Shown here one piece after another: positions 43,133 to 54,611 of a DNA stretch of 64,000 bases. Position 1 is the first letter of the stretch, and each line of letters opens with the position of its first letter. The stretch comes from Nemertoderma westbladi (Eukaryota > Xenacoelomorpha > Nemertodermatida > Nemertodermatidae), in contig JAUCBJ010008412.1 of the NCBI GenBank assembly GCA_032718475.1, positions 1 to 64,000 of the forward strand. Reading direction: 5' to 3'. A model generated the notes under the pieces. That model was not told where the DNA came from. It saw nothing but the letters and a program-made list of their open reading frames with translations, and did not search any database. Both the position numbers and the translations under genes were made by a program.

Positions 43133-46100
43133 TAACCCTCCATCGTCCAGCAGGCGAACAGATGGCTCCCAGTCAGAATCCGGTCGGAGTTCTGGGGCCC
43201 CTATCCCGGGCGAGGGGTTGAACCCGGGACCAAACCTAGACAGTTGTTTGGAGTCGGCTGTGGGTAGCCAGGGCTCACAACAGCAAACACCAGTAATTGT
43301 TATTGAGAGGGATATGGCGGGCGTTAGCGGGGATTGGAAAATCAGAGACAGGTCGGGGGGTTTTCTAGCCGACACGGCCAACCAGACGGGATAGGATTTA
43401 AAAATTCAAAACTGAGACACACTCAGACGAATCGCAATGATAAACGACTGAAGGTGGGACTCTTGAATGTGGAAGGGTTAACAACTGCGGTAGCTGATCC
43501 TAAATTTTGCGAAACTATTTCAGAGCACGATATTTTTGTCTGTGTGGAGACCTGGCTGTCTCCACAATATTCGTAATGTAAATATAGCTGGTTTTAGTCC
43601 ATTCGAGGTATGTAGGAAGTATAAACATAGGAAGGCTAAAAGGTATAGCGGGGGAGTATCTGTATATGTATCAGATTCTCTGGGATTAAAAGTTAGTCAA
43701 TTAGCGGATTTTGCTACTGAAGATCTTTTATGGTTAAAATTTGAAGGCAAGCCAGGTTCAAAGCTTGGAAAAGATTTAATTTTGTGTGCTGCATATATCC
43801 CACCGGATACATCAACTAGCAATCTAAATGATACCGGTAGTGTGTTTGATAGGTTGCTGGAGGGAATTTCCCTGTACTGTAGCCAAGCAAGTATTTTAAT
43901 TGTTGGTGGCCTCAATGCAAGGACAGGTACCTTGGAAGATTACATTGCAAATGATTCCTATTGTGTTGGTTTAGAAAGCCTTTTACCAGACGATTATATT
44001 TTTGATGATTCTGTATTACCCAGTGAGATGAGGCTGCGCAGTAACATGGACAGCACTGTTAATCGGCATGGAGAAAAACTCATATCTCTATGCCGGTCTA
44101 CTACGCTGAAAGTGTTCAATGGACGGGTAGGCGCTGATAGAGGCGTGGGAGCTTGTACATTTATTGCGGATGGCGGACGTTGCGGTTTACGTAAATCAAC
44201 AATTGATTATTTTTTGGGAGACATTGAACTTATCAATTGTTGTTATGATTTTATAATAAATGACCCCAATATTATATCCCACCATTGTGTAGTATCAGCA
44301 ACTTTTAGTCTCGGTGCAAGCAGTAATACTAATGTCAATGTTAACAATAACCGTAATATTAACAATACTGCTGGTGGCCTCCCAAGTGACGCCGGCAATA
44401 AATACAAATATCGTCCTTCGCAGCGGGACCGTTTCAAGGACATACTTAGGACTTAGCTCGGAGCAGATACAATCTAGGTTTGACGAGGTCCTAGACAATG
44501 TGACTTGTCTGGAGCCGCTAACCAGCAGTAAAGTTGATGTAGCCGTTAATGATTTTACGGACATATTATGTGATGTAGCCGATTTATATTTTAAAGTTGA
44601 TCCAAATACTAGTAATGTGTCTAACAGTTGCAGTAGTGGTAGGCCTAGTGCGCCGTGGTTCGATGAGAACTGTGCCTTAGCTAGGGATGCATTTAAACAT
44701 TCATTAGGGTGTTTCAAAGAATCTAAGGATTCTACTTCCTGTGCTATAATGGTCCAAAAGTGTAGTAAATATAAAAAAAACATTGCGCAAAGCGCGATAT
44801 GACTATAATTGTGAGAAATCAGATGCGCTACGCAACTACAAAGTTGCGGATACAAAAAAGTTTTGGAAGCTGCTAAGGCGCAGTTGTGAATGTGCTCACG
44901 GTAGTACTGTAAATGCAGTAAATCACCGGTTAGTGCTGAAACTTTTGAAGCACATTTTACAGCGTTAAATGACACTGGCTCTAGTTTTCAGGATATGGGA
45001 ATCAGCCCACCCGGTGCAAATGATTACGACCAACAGCAAGCTAGATATATTTTTGAGAATTATATTGGCTCGCCCATCGAGGAGGAGGAGGTGGCCAACA
45101 CCATTTTAAAGTTACGTAGGAATAAGGCACCTGGATTCGATGGTATTCTAAATGAATTTTTCATTGATGGGGCACAGGCCCTAGTTCCAACCGTAACCAG
45201 TATTTTTAACGCAGCTTTACAGTGCGGTTATTTTCCGGATAGCTGGTCTACTGGTATAGTGTCTCCTATTTTTAAGAAGAAGGGCGATTTGAGAGACCCA
45301 AATAACTACAGAGGTATTACTCTATTAAGTGCATTTGGTAAGCTATTCACATTGGTATTAAATAACGACTACAATGGTGGTCCGAAGGATTTGGAGTGGT
45401 TATTGAATCCCAATCAGGGTTTCGTTGGGGCCGCGCTACAGTAGACCAAATATTTATACTTAAATCTATAATTGATCATTTTGTAACTAGTGGTATAGGT
45501 AAACTATATTGTGCATTTGTTGACCTAAGGAAAGCAGTCGATTGCGTTGACAGAAGTGCATTGTGGGTTAAGCTACTAAAGCTGGGGTTTTCGGGGAATG
45601 TGTTAAATGTAATCAAAAGTATGTACAACTCAGTTAAATCTCGCTTTCGGGTAGATGGTGTTTATTCCAATGACTTTATTTGTTGGTTAGGAGTACGGCA
45701 AGGCGAATGTCTCAGTCCCTTGTTGTTCAATCTATTTTTAAATGATATAGAAGCCGAACTGCATAATAATGGTGTACAAGGTATCTCTATTGGTGTTCTC
45801 AAACTATTGTTATTACTTTACGCAGATGATATTGTGCTTATAGCTAACTCAGTGGAAGATCTGCAACATGCGTTTGATGTGTTGAGTAATTATTGTGCAT
45901 ATTGGTCGCTAACTGTTAACCTCGATAAATCAAACGTAGTAATTTTCAGGAAAGGAGGCCAAGTTTCAATGCATGAAAAATGGATGTTTAATGGCCACGA
46001 GGTCAAGGTTGTTAGCGACTATACATATTTAGGAATTATATTTACTAGTGGTGGTAGCTTTGCAACTGCACAGAAATGTCTGGCAGACAAAGACGAGAAA

Positions 46101-47190
46101 GCGCAATTTGCGCTGCTAAAATATTTAGTCAATTTTCCTACAACCGACTTTAAGTTGGCCTGTGAACTGTTTAATTCATTAGTGAAACCTATTTTATTGT
46201 ACGGTAGTGAAGTGTGGGGTTTTCAATCGTCGGTTGAAACAGAACGCGTGCAATTAAAATTTTTGAAGCGGCAACTTGGAGTTAAACTGACGACTCCCAA
46301 TTTTATGGTCTATGGGGAATCCGGAGTATTTCCGCTCATATTGGATAGGCATTTGAGAATTATAAAGTTTTGGCTGAAACTTGTAAAGTGTAATGATAAT
46401 AGGCTTATTAAGCATGCGTATGAAATGCAACTAAATGATATCAATACTCATAGTATTTGTAAGAATTGGGCGTCTTCTGTGCGTGACTTAATAAATAATC
46501 TGGGGTTTAGCGGGGCCTGGGATAATCAAGGGGTGGAGAATGATATGGTGTTTCTTTCTAATGTGAAAGATAGATTACAGGCGCAGTTTATACAGGCGTG
46601 GTGGGGATCGATTGACCAGTCACCCAAGGGGTTACATTATGTGAAAGTTAAATTTGGCTTGGAAAACTATCTATCGATGCTACGTGGTCACACTGGTTTA
46701 ATGAGACTCTTAGCTAGGTTTAGATGCTCATCACATGCACTGCTGATTGAATGGGGTAGGTGGTACAGGATACCCAGGGAAGCAAGAATTTGTCCATTGT
46801 GCAATATCAACGCCATTGAAGATGAATTTCATTTCCTACTGGTGTGTGAGAGTTTTACTGAAATTCGCGAGAAATATTTCAGTGTGCGTTATTTAAACAC
46901 CCCAACTGAGGGTAAATTCCGTGAGTTACTTGGGGGGAACAGCAACAAAGCTAAGTTGGTAAACCTGGGTCGGTATTTATTTGATGCTTTTCGTCAAAGA
47001 GAGCGTGTTCTGGAGTGCAAATCAGGTTAAGTTAATATTTTTCACATGTGCGTGCAATATTATAATAATTATTAATTTGTGAATTTATGAATCTGTACTA
47101 CTACTGTAGGCGTGCATCAATTATTCTGTATCGTGGTGGGCACTATTAATCTTCATTGGTTTATGTGTTGAAATATATATATATATTATA
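43133..47190 (+). pseudogene. LINE-C, EN-RT non-LTR retrotransposon
   Basis: Main part of LINE-C after the gypsy insertion. The end of the ORF1-like frame runs to about 43392. APE endonuclease from about 43450 (VGLLNVEGL, VETWLS, AYIPP, and GGLNARTG at the GDFNARTG position, SHHCVV) spans a frameshift at about 43560. A linker follows (44320-44970, two more frameshifts), then RT fingers (KAPGFDGI, NNYRGITLL, 44995-45430). The RT core and C-terminus are one open frame 45396-47030 with FVDLRKAVDCVD, GVRQGECLSP, catalytic LYADDIVL, YLGIIF and a C-terminal CPLCN...EFHFLLVC zinc finger. Clade unclear (I/Ingi-like features). Multiple frameshifts, so dead. Confidence 0.85.
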
Positions 47191-48472
47191 TTAGGTCCTC
47201 TGCTTTTTGTATGCTATGTAAATGATATGATAATAGTATAGATCCCGATTTTAAACTCATTTTATATGCCGACGACAGTGCTCTTATTTTCTCTCATAAA
47301 GATCCTATCCATATTTCCCAAAAGTTAAGTGCAGTTATAGAATCCTGTAATGAGTGGTTGGTTGATAATAAGCTATCCATTCACTACGGTAAAACTGAAA
47401 GTATTTTGTTTGGTTCCAAGGAAAGTTAAAGAAGGTAACTAAGTTTGAAGACACTAGTACTGGACATAAGATTGAAAATAAAAAGGAAGTTAAATATTTA
47501 GGCTTGGATAACTGCTTATCAGGAGAAAGTACAGTGAAAAATATTTTCTCGAAAGTTAACAGTAGGCTTAGGTTTCTATACAGAAATAAAAATAGTTTGA
47601 ACACCGACTCCCGCATGTTACTTTGCACTTCTTTAATACAGTGTCACATGGACTAGGCATGCGCTTCTTGGTATGAAGGCGTAACCAAACAGCTTAAATG
47701 TAAATTACAAGTAGCTCAGAATAAAGTAGAACGATTTATTAAAGACTACAAACCTAGGCACCACCTAACTCCAGATGACTTTTCTGAATCTGGACTACTT
47801 AACTTAGATAGTAGTGTTAAGCAGCTACGCCTTAACCATGTCCATGTGCATAAAGTGTATAATGGTAAATGTCCCAATTACCTAAAACAAAAATTCAACA
47901 GAGTACGCGATACACACTCTTACAGTACCAGAGCTAGTGCTTCAAACTTCTACCTCCCGAATTGTAAATCCTTTGAATCTGATACTTTCTTTTTTAACGG
48001 CATTAAAAATTGCAACGCTCTGCCTAATGAAATTAAAAACCTAGATAATCAACATTCTTTTAAATCTGCAGTTAAATCTCACCTCCGTGTGCAATGTAAA
48101 AATAGGTACAATAGTCCTACAGTAAGTTATTAGTTTATTAATTATTTACTATTTATACTGTAATTACGTTTTATAATAAATTGTTCTGTACATTACATCT
48201 TTATCGTTGAGTCGGACATTGTCACGCTCTCGATAAAGTTGTACATGTACATAGTGTAATTACGTTTTATATTGGTTTTAGGTTAGCGTAGTGTAATATT
48301 GTATTTGTAACCAAGTAACATAAAGGACCCCCTTGGAAATAAGCTGCAAAGCTTTAGGCGTAATCCTATATGTTATGTTGGACAATACCTTTATACCGGT
48401 ACATTGTTTGGTGTATTTGTTATTGTTTTACATAATGTATAAATAAATCTATCTATCTATCTATCCTTCATC
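47191..48472 (+). pseudogene. LINE-E, 5'-truncated CR1-group fragment
   Basis: Starts in the RT palm (GPLLFVCYVNDM at 47196), with catalytic LYADDSALIF (47262), NEWLVDNKLSIHYGKTESILFGSK (47352-47427), a frameshift at about 47430, VKYLGL, a TAG stop at about 47653, then RFIKDYKPRHHL and the C-terminal open frame 47846-48133 (FFFNGIKNCNALPNEI, the WN.LP-type block). The 3' end is a CTAT tetranucleotide tail at 48447-48472. Inserted right after the AT microsatellite in the LINE-C 3' UTR. Confidence 0.8.
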
Positions 48473-50803
48473 CTACTGTATATCGCATTTTTAACATGCC
48501 TTTGCTGCATTGGCTGCATACCGGTATGCCTGAAGGCCTACTGCTATGTCATATGATGATACTGATATGTAACATGGCAACCTGATCCCCTATTGTCTAT
48601 TTACCTATATCTCTTTCTCCTGATTGGTTATAGGATCAGATGCCGTCAGATCAGATCTGATCTGATCAGATAAGGACAGACGTTTTATTCTACCTCTGTA
48701 TCTTTTTTTTTTTTGCTTGATAGGTTAGCCATATGCATTTATGTGAAATTTCCACTCACGGAACATATATATTTAATATACTGCGTAATATATATATATA
48801 TTTAACAATGTCATTTAACTAATCAAGATACATAAACATAATTAAATTATCTAAACAGCTCAAATATAAAAGAGCTAATTCACATATCCCTTGAGAGGAT
48901 GTATTGAAGGACTCCATCGATTTTGAAGGCATTACTTTAATGAATGTTCGCGCTACAGTAATTACAACTATTAGAATAGTAGTCGTAGTATACTGTAGGC
49001 TTAGTACAGTTCTTTAATGAAATACTGTATATGGAATGGAAACAGGCCCAAAATGTATAGATGGCATATTGGCTGTAAGTGAGTTCTACCATACGTGGAT
49101 ACATGTTAGGTGGGGTGTGTGTGGGTGGGGGGGGGGGGGGTGGGTGGGGGTGGGAGGGTTAACATGCAACAGATTGGTATTCATTTGGCGTTTGTTAAAT
49201 ATTAGTGTCGTCGGCACGTATTTTTCTATTATCAATTGCGTAATAATAGTAGAATATTTAGTTGATGGAATCATTAGCCGTGATTTATGATTACTAAGAT
49301 TATCAATACGAAGTATATTTTTAAGACATGCCGAAGGTCAATTTTATCGGTAGCCATTCATTTACTTTATGCTGTCTTACAATTATTGAACCATGTTATT
49401 TTAAATTTATTGAAAATACTCAGTCTAATTTCTATTATTACAATTAATTATGTAATTTAAACTCGTGTCAAATTATATTATCTTGAGTAAAAACTTATTT
49501 TCAACAACGTTATTTCTTATAACATCAACAACAGGATGAGCTCAGCGTCATTTGTGTGGGCCGCAAGGATGGGAAACATATGTGGGAATATGTGAGAGAT
49601 ATTCTCTTCCTCAATCGGGATTAGTTGCAGAATGAGACTCGTCGTGTGACGCAGGGATAATTGTTGGGCGATGCAAGATAGTTTTGAGAATAATTATACC
49701 TAATCATATATAAATGGATTTCCTTTGCTATTTTTTTGTGTCAATATGGGGGCGAAATAACAGTTACGACTAACGAGTAATATAATATTATAGAATAAAT
49801 AGTAAGTAAATTGTAAATAAATATTTAATAATAAATAATAACAAATTTTCATTTAAGTAAAATTGACACCTTCGAAAATAAAATAAAATTAGTAAAGTGT
49901 ATAAAGTAAAATGTATACATGTAAAGTGGAAATAATGTATGTAAAGTGGTGTACAGTACATACAGTATGATAGGGTTCAATCAAAACAAATTGAAATATA
50001 TTTGTAATCAATCGCAAGTAATAATATCCGACCAACAAAAGTAAATTCAGCAGTTAGTGTAGCTTTTAGGGATATCTAGAGGTCCCTAAGCAAATCGCAC
50101 TAACGTGTTAGTGGCACTTACAGTTAGTGAGCTTGGTGGAACAGGCTAAGTGATAAGGGTGGCTCAGGTTAGTGGCACTAAGCAGTTAGCACTAACACTA
50201 AGCGGTTAGTGAGAGTTGGTGGAACCGGCTGCTGGTACCGGTACTAAAATACCTGATTTATACCTACATCTGTACATGCAATACTGCAAAATAGTGCTCT
50301 ATATACTAATACCGGTACTGATAGCCTGAGAGAACAGCAGTAGATCAACCGGTACCGGTAGCATGGAACCTAACGCTAGATTTCTGGAGGACATAAAAAG
50401 TAGAAAAAAAGGACAAAAAAAGGATTTAAACGGACAATAAAAATTATTGCGTCCTGATAGTAAGGGCCTACACTTATTAATTACGGTAGATACAGTATCA
50501 GTTACTGCTCCTTAGCAACCATAACTAACAAAAACAAAATGGTAGGCCTACCGGATTCCAGATTCAGGGATACTGGATTCAGGGATTGCCCGGATCCGTA
50601 ACGAGGCCGAATTGTCCAGGGCCAAATTGTTTTTTCCGAACTGTCCACGGGAACGAATGTTATTGTGGATAATGGTTATTGGCTGTTGTTGATGGTTGCC
50701 GGTGTAGAACCAGTTTATAGAGTATAAAATATCGGATAGCGCGTACTACTGCATTCTGTAGACCCACGGTACAATTTGGGTATTTTTTTTTTAATGTAGG
50801 TCA
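48473..50803. repeat. 5' flank of EEP copy 2, partly duplicated
   Basis: Non-coding. 48702-49050 is the inverted counterpart of 34100-34463; 50300-50450 of 34640-34775; 50460-50800 of 33352-33850. Between them 49050-50290 is unique in the window, with a G-rich run at 49120-49155 and a GTTAGTG...TTGGTGGAAC duplication at about 50105-50230. Confidence 0.7.
50723..50729 (+). promoter_or_regulatory. Putative TATA box of EEP copy 2
   Basis: TATAAAA, 75-81 bp upstream of the ATG, in the same context as in copy 1 (TATAAAG). Confidence 0.35.
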
Positions 50804-51709
50804 ATGTTGCTTTCTTTGAGCTGTAAAACTTTTAACAAGTTGAAAGTGAAAGTACTAGCAACGGAATTTGGTGGACCTAGATTTTCAACTCTGAACTCCG
50901 GAAGCAGAATAATGAGTGAACCAGAAAAACTTCCGTTGTCGCTGATGACGTTTAACGTCCGATACGACACTCCAAATGACGGAGTCGATAACTGGAAAGA
51001 AAGGAAAAACGACGTTCTAGATTTCCTTAGGAACCGAAACCCGACATTCTTGTGTCTGCAGGAAACATTGATGCATCAGGTTACAGAGATTGCTGAAGGA
51101 TTGGGGGATTATAAATGGTTCGGGGCTGGACGTCAGGCTAGTAATACCAAGGAAGAGAATGAGTGTAATCCGATATTCTATAACATTGAAGCAGTGGAAT
51201 TACTAGATTCCGGTACATTTTGGCTGAGCGAAACACCGTTAGTTCCAGGATCCAGATACCAGGATACGAGACTTCCAAGAATATGTACGTGGGGTGAATT
51301 CAAACTGAAACATAACGGTAGAATTCGTATTTACAATACTCATTTAGACCACAAGACGGCGTCTGCGAGAGTTTTCGGTTTAGAGTTGATATCAAATAAG
51401 ATGGCGAACCATTCTGATTGGCCGATGATTCTGTGTGGAGACTTTAACGCTGCCAGCGACGAAGAGCCTCTGCAGTACCTAAACCAGTTGTCATGGCTAC
51501 GTGACAGCAAGTCATTATTCGATGATGTTGAGGACTTGCCTACCTTTACAGGGTTTACCGGTGAGTCGGAGAAAATGCTAAAAATAATCGACTATATTTA
51601 CGTGAATATGAAATGCTCAGTTGTGCGCCAAGAGGTTATTGTTGATATAAGGCCGAATGGGAGATATCTGTCCGATCACAGACCTGTTATGATCTTCTTC
51701 AATGTGTAA
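50804..51709 (+). CDS. EEP-family nuclease/phosphatase-like protein, copy 2
   Basis: Intact 301-codon ORF, near-identical to copy 1 (32443-33351, opposite strand). Visible changes are one missing Asn codon after LKV, and substitutions GlyGlu, ProSer and GlyGlu in the first 42 residues, ValGly at about 101 and SerAla at about 217. All catalytic blocks are kept (FNVRYD, CLQET, THLDH, CGDFN, IDYIYV, SDHRPV). Changes concentrate in the N-terminal leader, the domain is conserved, and both copies remain open, so both could be functional. The flank also matches 3' of the gene to about 52212, where a SINE copy ends the homology. Confidence 0.85.
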   Translation: MLLSLSCKTFNKLKVKVLATEFGGPRFSTLNSGSRIMSEPEKLPLSLMTFNVRYDTPNDGVDNWKERKNDVLDFLRNRNPTFLCLQETLMHQVTEIAEGLGDYKWFGAGRQASNTKEENECNPIFYNIEAVELLDSGTFWLSETPLVPGSRYQDTRLPRICTWGEFKLKHNGRIRIYNTHLDHKTASARVFGLELISNKMANHSDWPMILCGDFNAASDEEPLQYLNQLSWLRDSKSLFDDVEDLPTFTGFTGESEKMLKIIDYIYVNMKCSVVRQEVIVDIRPNGRYLSDHRPVMIFFNV

Positions 51710-53053
51710 CTAAATGTGCCGAATTTACATACTGAATTAACACTAAGTACGTTGGGAATTTATTAGGTAATTTAATTTGGAAGTGGCTCCTTTATCTTTA
51801 ATAATATTATAATTTACTCAGTTGCTGATTATTATATTTTGCTCCATCCATGCCAATTTTCATTTTCAAAGCGAAGCGGTTTATTATTATCACTAGGTCG
51901 AACGAGCTCGGACTGTGGAAATGAGATCCTTCCAGGCTTCCCGATTCTCAGCTAAAACCTAACCGCCATACACTACCCCGTGTATATGTAGGCCTACTGT
52001 AGTTTTCGTATGTAGCCACATTTAGTTTTCAATTAAAATAAATTGGAGTTGAGCGGTTGCAACTGTAATTAAACGTGTAATATTAGCGGTTTGTTCATAA
52101 GTGGAAAAATGAGAAAGCACGTCACCGGGAGTTGAACCAGCGCTATACGTACGTTTCGGCCTAACCAGCTCAGCCATTAGCCCCTGACACTCACACTCCC
52201 ACCTAATCCACTGCCACCTCGGCTACCCATTGACCAGATTTTTTATACCAGCTAGTTTTTGCTATTTTTTATAAATGTTATAGAAGATGTTCTAGCGATC
52301 AATTTTTTATATTTTTGTTCTAGAATATATTTTGGAAAAAAAATTAAATTGTACAGGAATCATCACACAACCCTTATATAAAAAATCGTTATTTCTAAAT
52401 GAATAGACCTATTTTAACTGTAGTGTGCAGTACTTTGACTCTTAGAACTTATAACACACAAACTCACAGTTGTGTTTGACCAGCATATTATTGTGCAAAT
52501 AAACAGTAAAGCAGTAATTGGTGGTCAACTATACAAAGAAATGTATCGATTAATTGGTCGGGTATTAATTATTTAAGGAAATTAATTTCAGGCTGTATAA
52601 AAATAGCATAGGTCGATTCGCTGTGTCCCTTTCCCACAAAGTTTTTATTTTATTTGAGTGTTTAATAAAGATGTAGTGCTTGTTACTGTAAGTAAAACAG
52701 AAGAGTAGGCACAATGATAGCAAATTTGATTGTATCATTTGGTTGTAGCCTACCATGTACGGTCTAGCCCGTGGCGCATATGGGGGATTGTTAGTACGCT
52801 CCAGCCAGGAAGGGTTAATGGCAGGCCTACAAAATATTATTCAGAGTATGAAAACACGAATAAAAATAGGAATTAAAATTTTGAGGATATTTACTGAAAT
52901 ATAATATGTGATATTCATGCATTTTTTCATAGTGTCTTAATATCAGAGATTGATATGAAGTTATTATGTCTGATATGATTATTCCAGTTGAAGTTCTTCC
53001 ATCTAAGTGCACGCTTACTCTACTTCCTTTGATATTTCTACTTTTTGTCTGCT
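51710..53053. other. 3' flank of EEP copy 2 and AT-rich spacer
   Basis: 51710-52030 is the inverted counterpart of 32110-32442 and contains the CGAGCTCGGACTGTGGAAATG stretch shared by both copies. 52213-53053 is AT-rich without recognisable genes or repeats. Confidence 0.6.
52030..52212 (-). mobile_element. tRNA-derived SINE, minus-strand copy
   Basis: Reverse-oriented copy of the SINE at 31893-32112: TTCTCATTTTTCCACTT body, B box GGTTCAACTCCCGG, ACGTACGTATAGCGC, A box-like ATGGCTGAGCTGGTTAG and the AGGTGGGAGTGTGAGTGTCAGGGG leader. A few tens of bases between the A and B boxes are shorter than in the plus copy. It forms the outer edge of the EEP inverted duplication. Confidence 0.7.
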
Positions 53054-53216
53054 CCATCGGCAAGGGAAGGGAGTTGAGCAACACTGGGGGTGATTCGGAC
53101 ACCCAGTTCACGGGCGAGGGACTCCCGTATTGTCTTATCCATCTGCAAGGGAAGGGAGTTGAGCAACACTGGGGATGATTCGGACACCCAGTTCACGGGC
53201 GAGGGACTCCCGTATT
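53054..53216. repeat. 78-bp direct duplication in gypsy-2 protease region
   Basis: 53054-53131 and 53139-53216 are near-identical (shared GGGAAGGGAGTTGAGCAACACTGGGG and CCCAGTTCACGGGCGAGGGA words, offset 85 bp). It duplicates the region coding the end of the retropepsin core. Confidence 0.95.
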
Positions 53217-53885
53217 AAATCAGCCTCGGCTCCACAATCGAGGAGAATAAACAGCGGACGATATCGGTAATGGACACTGAGGATGGGTGAGCGCACAACC
53301 TCGACAAGGTGAGCAGATGAGGGTAAGTAACTGCCATCATCAAACGTATCATTAGTAGCATTGATTGTAGTATCAGCAAAACTGTTGGTAATCTCAGTTT
53401 CCTCTAGGACATCCACAGTATGGGTACGAATAAGGAATTGACGGTCTTGTTCTGGGAGAAAGCGACAGGTACTCAGGAAGTGGTCAACGATTACGTAGCT
53501 CGGTTCCATAGCGCTGCTGTATTAACCGAGGAAGGTCGGGATGGAGAAGGCGTAGCCATGTTAATGTAAGGAGGTTCTCTAAAGATGGTGACATATCTTC
53601 GTCATCTGCTATGGGTGCACCCATACGGTGGATTCCAGATTCCCGGGTGAGGAGATTGTCATCGAGGAAGGCAACAAGTCGTTGGAAAATATCTTCTGGG
53701 CGTTCCTCGTGTTCCAGGGTTATATCAGAGAAATTAATGAAATGGGAACCCGATGACTGAATGCCGAAGTGCGCACGGAGGTCCTGCCAGACAAAGGACA
53801 GGGAAGTAGCAGAACGGACAATGGTGGCTCGAGTGATTACTGGGGCATAGTTTGCTATTTGTCCGAGCATTAACTTTTTGAACAT
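53135..53885 (-). pseudogene. Gypsy-2 gag-protease fragment
   Basis: Minus-strand fragment of a second LTR retrotransposon family, unrelated in sequence to 36763-43127. 53885-53484 encodes a Gag-like segment with [29 protein letters not shown] and [15 protein letters not shown], a pattern I recall from gypsy-type Gag proteins of marine invertebrates. 53509-53135 (different frame, overlapping) ends with a retropepsin core, LFILLDCGAEADLI; the D-S/T-G-A site is D-C-G-A. RT and LTRs are not present. Truncated and frameshifted. Confidence 0.7.
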
Positions 53886-54611
53886 CCAATGATATTGCCT
53901 GTTTTATAAATAACGCTTTAAGTTGTTATGGGCTGTTGTTTGATTGGATGTTATGTGATTACTTGCTGATCGTGGACAGTATTAAATGCACTAAATCAAC
54001 AAGCACTCAATGTGTACAGATATACAGTAGGAGTCAATACGTTTCACAGGGGCATGATGGAGGGAGGGGGGGGGGGGGGGGGGGGTTGATCTTGATAGTC
54101 GCAAAAAACCTATCTTGGTGAATTAAAAGCACATCCCGGCGAATTAACAATGATAATTATTAAGTGAGGGAAAGGAGCAGGTTGCTGTGGTAGGATAATG
54201 GATAGAATAATAATGATTTTTATTACGTGCTATATTTATTATGGAATAAAGATGCAAGGTAAAAAGAGCACAAAACGGCAGATATGTATAACCAATAAAA
54301 TATAATTTGGTGGTAGGCCTACCGGTAATAATTATTTATAGTATTATCTATTGTAACAACAACTTATATTGTTTTGGTTAGAAAAGCGACACCATGTAAC
54401 CTGGCCAACACAGTTTATTGTTTTGGTTATGAGGTAACCAACAACAACGTATATTGTTTGGTTAGAAAAGCCCGCCACTGAAATCTGCTATTTTCCCTCA
54501 ATTTGTAGGTAACAAGATCGTTTATTGTTTTGGTTTGAAAATGCTGTGGCTGTAACCTGCTCCTTTCCTTAAATATCCCTGGAACACGAGGAACGCCAGA
54601 AGATCTTTTCC
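53886..54611. other. Spacer with inverted repeat and gag relic
   Basis: No gene. A run of about 20 G lies at 54067-54086. GAAAGGAGCAGGTT at about 54172 is the inverse of AACCTGCTCCTTTC at about 54554, and a TATTGTTTTGGTTAGAAAAGC phrase recurs (54370, 54450, 54520), suggesting a small foldback-type element at 54165-54575. About 34 bp at 54578-54611 are the inverted equivalent of 53685-53720 (gag coding). Confidence 0.5.
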
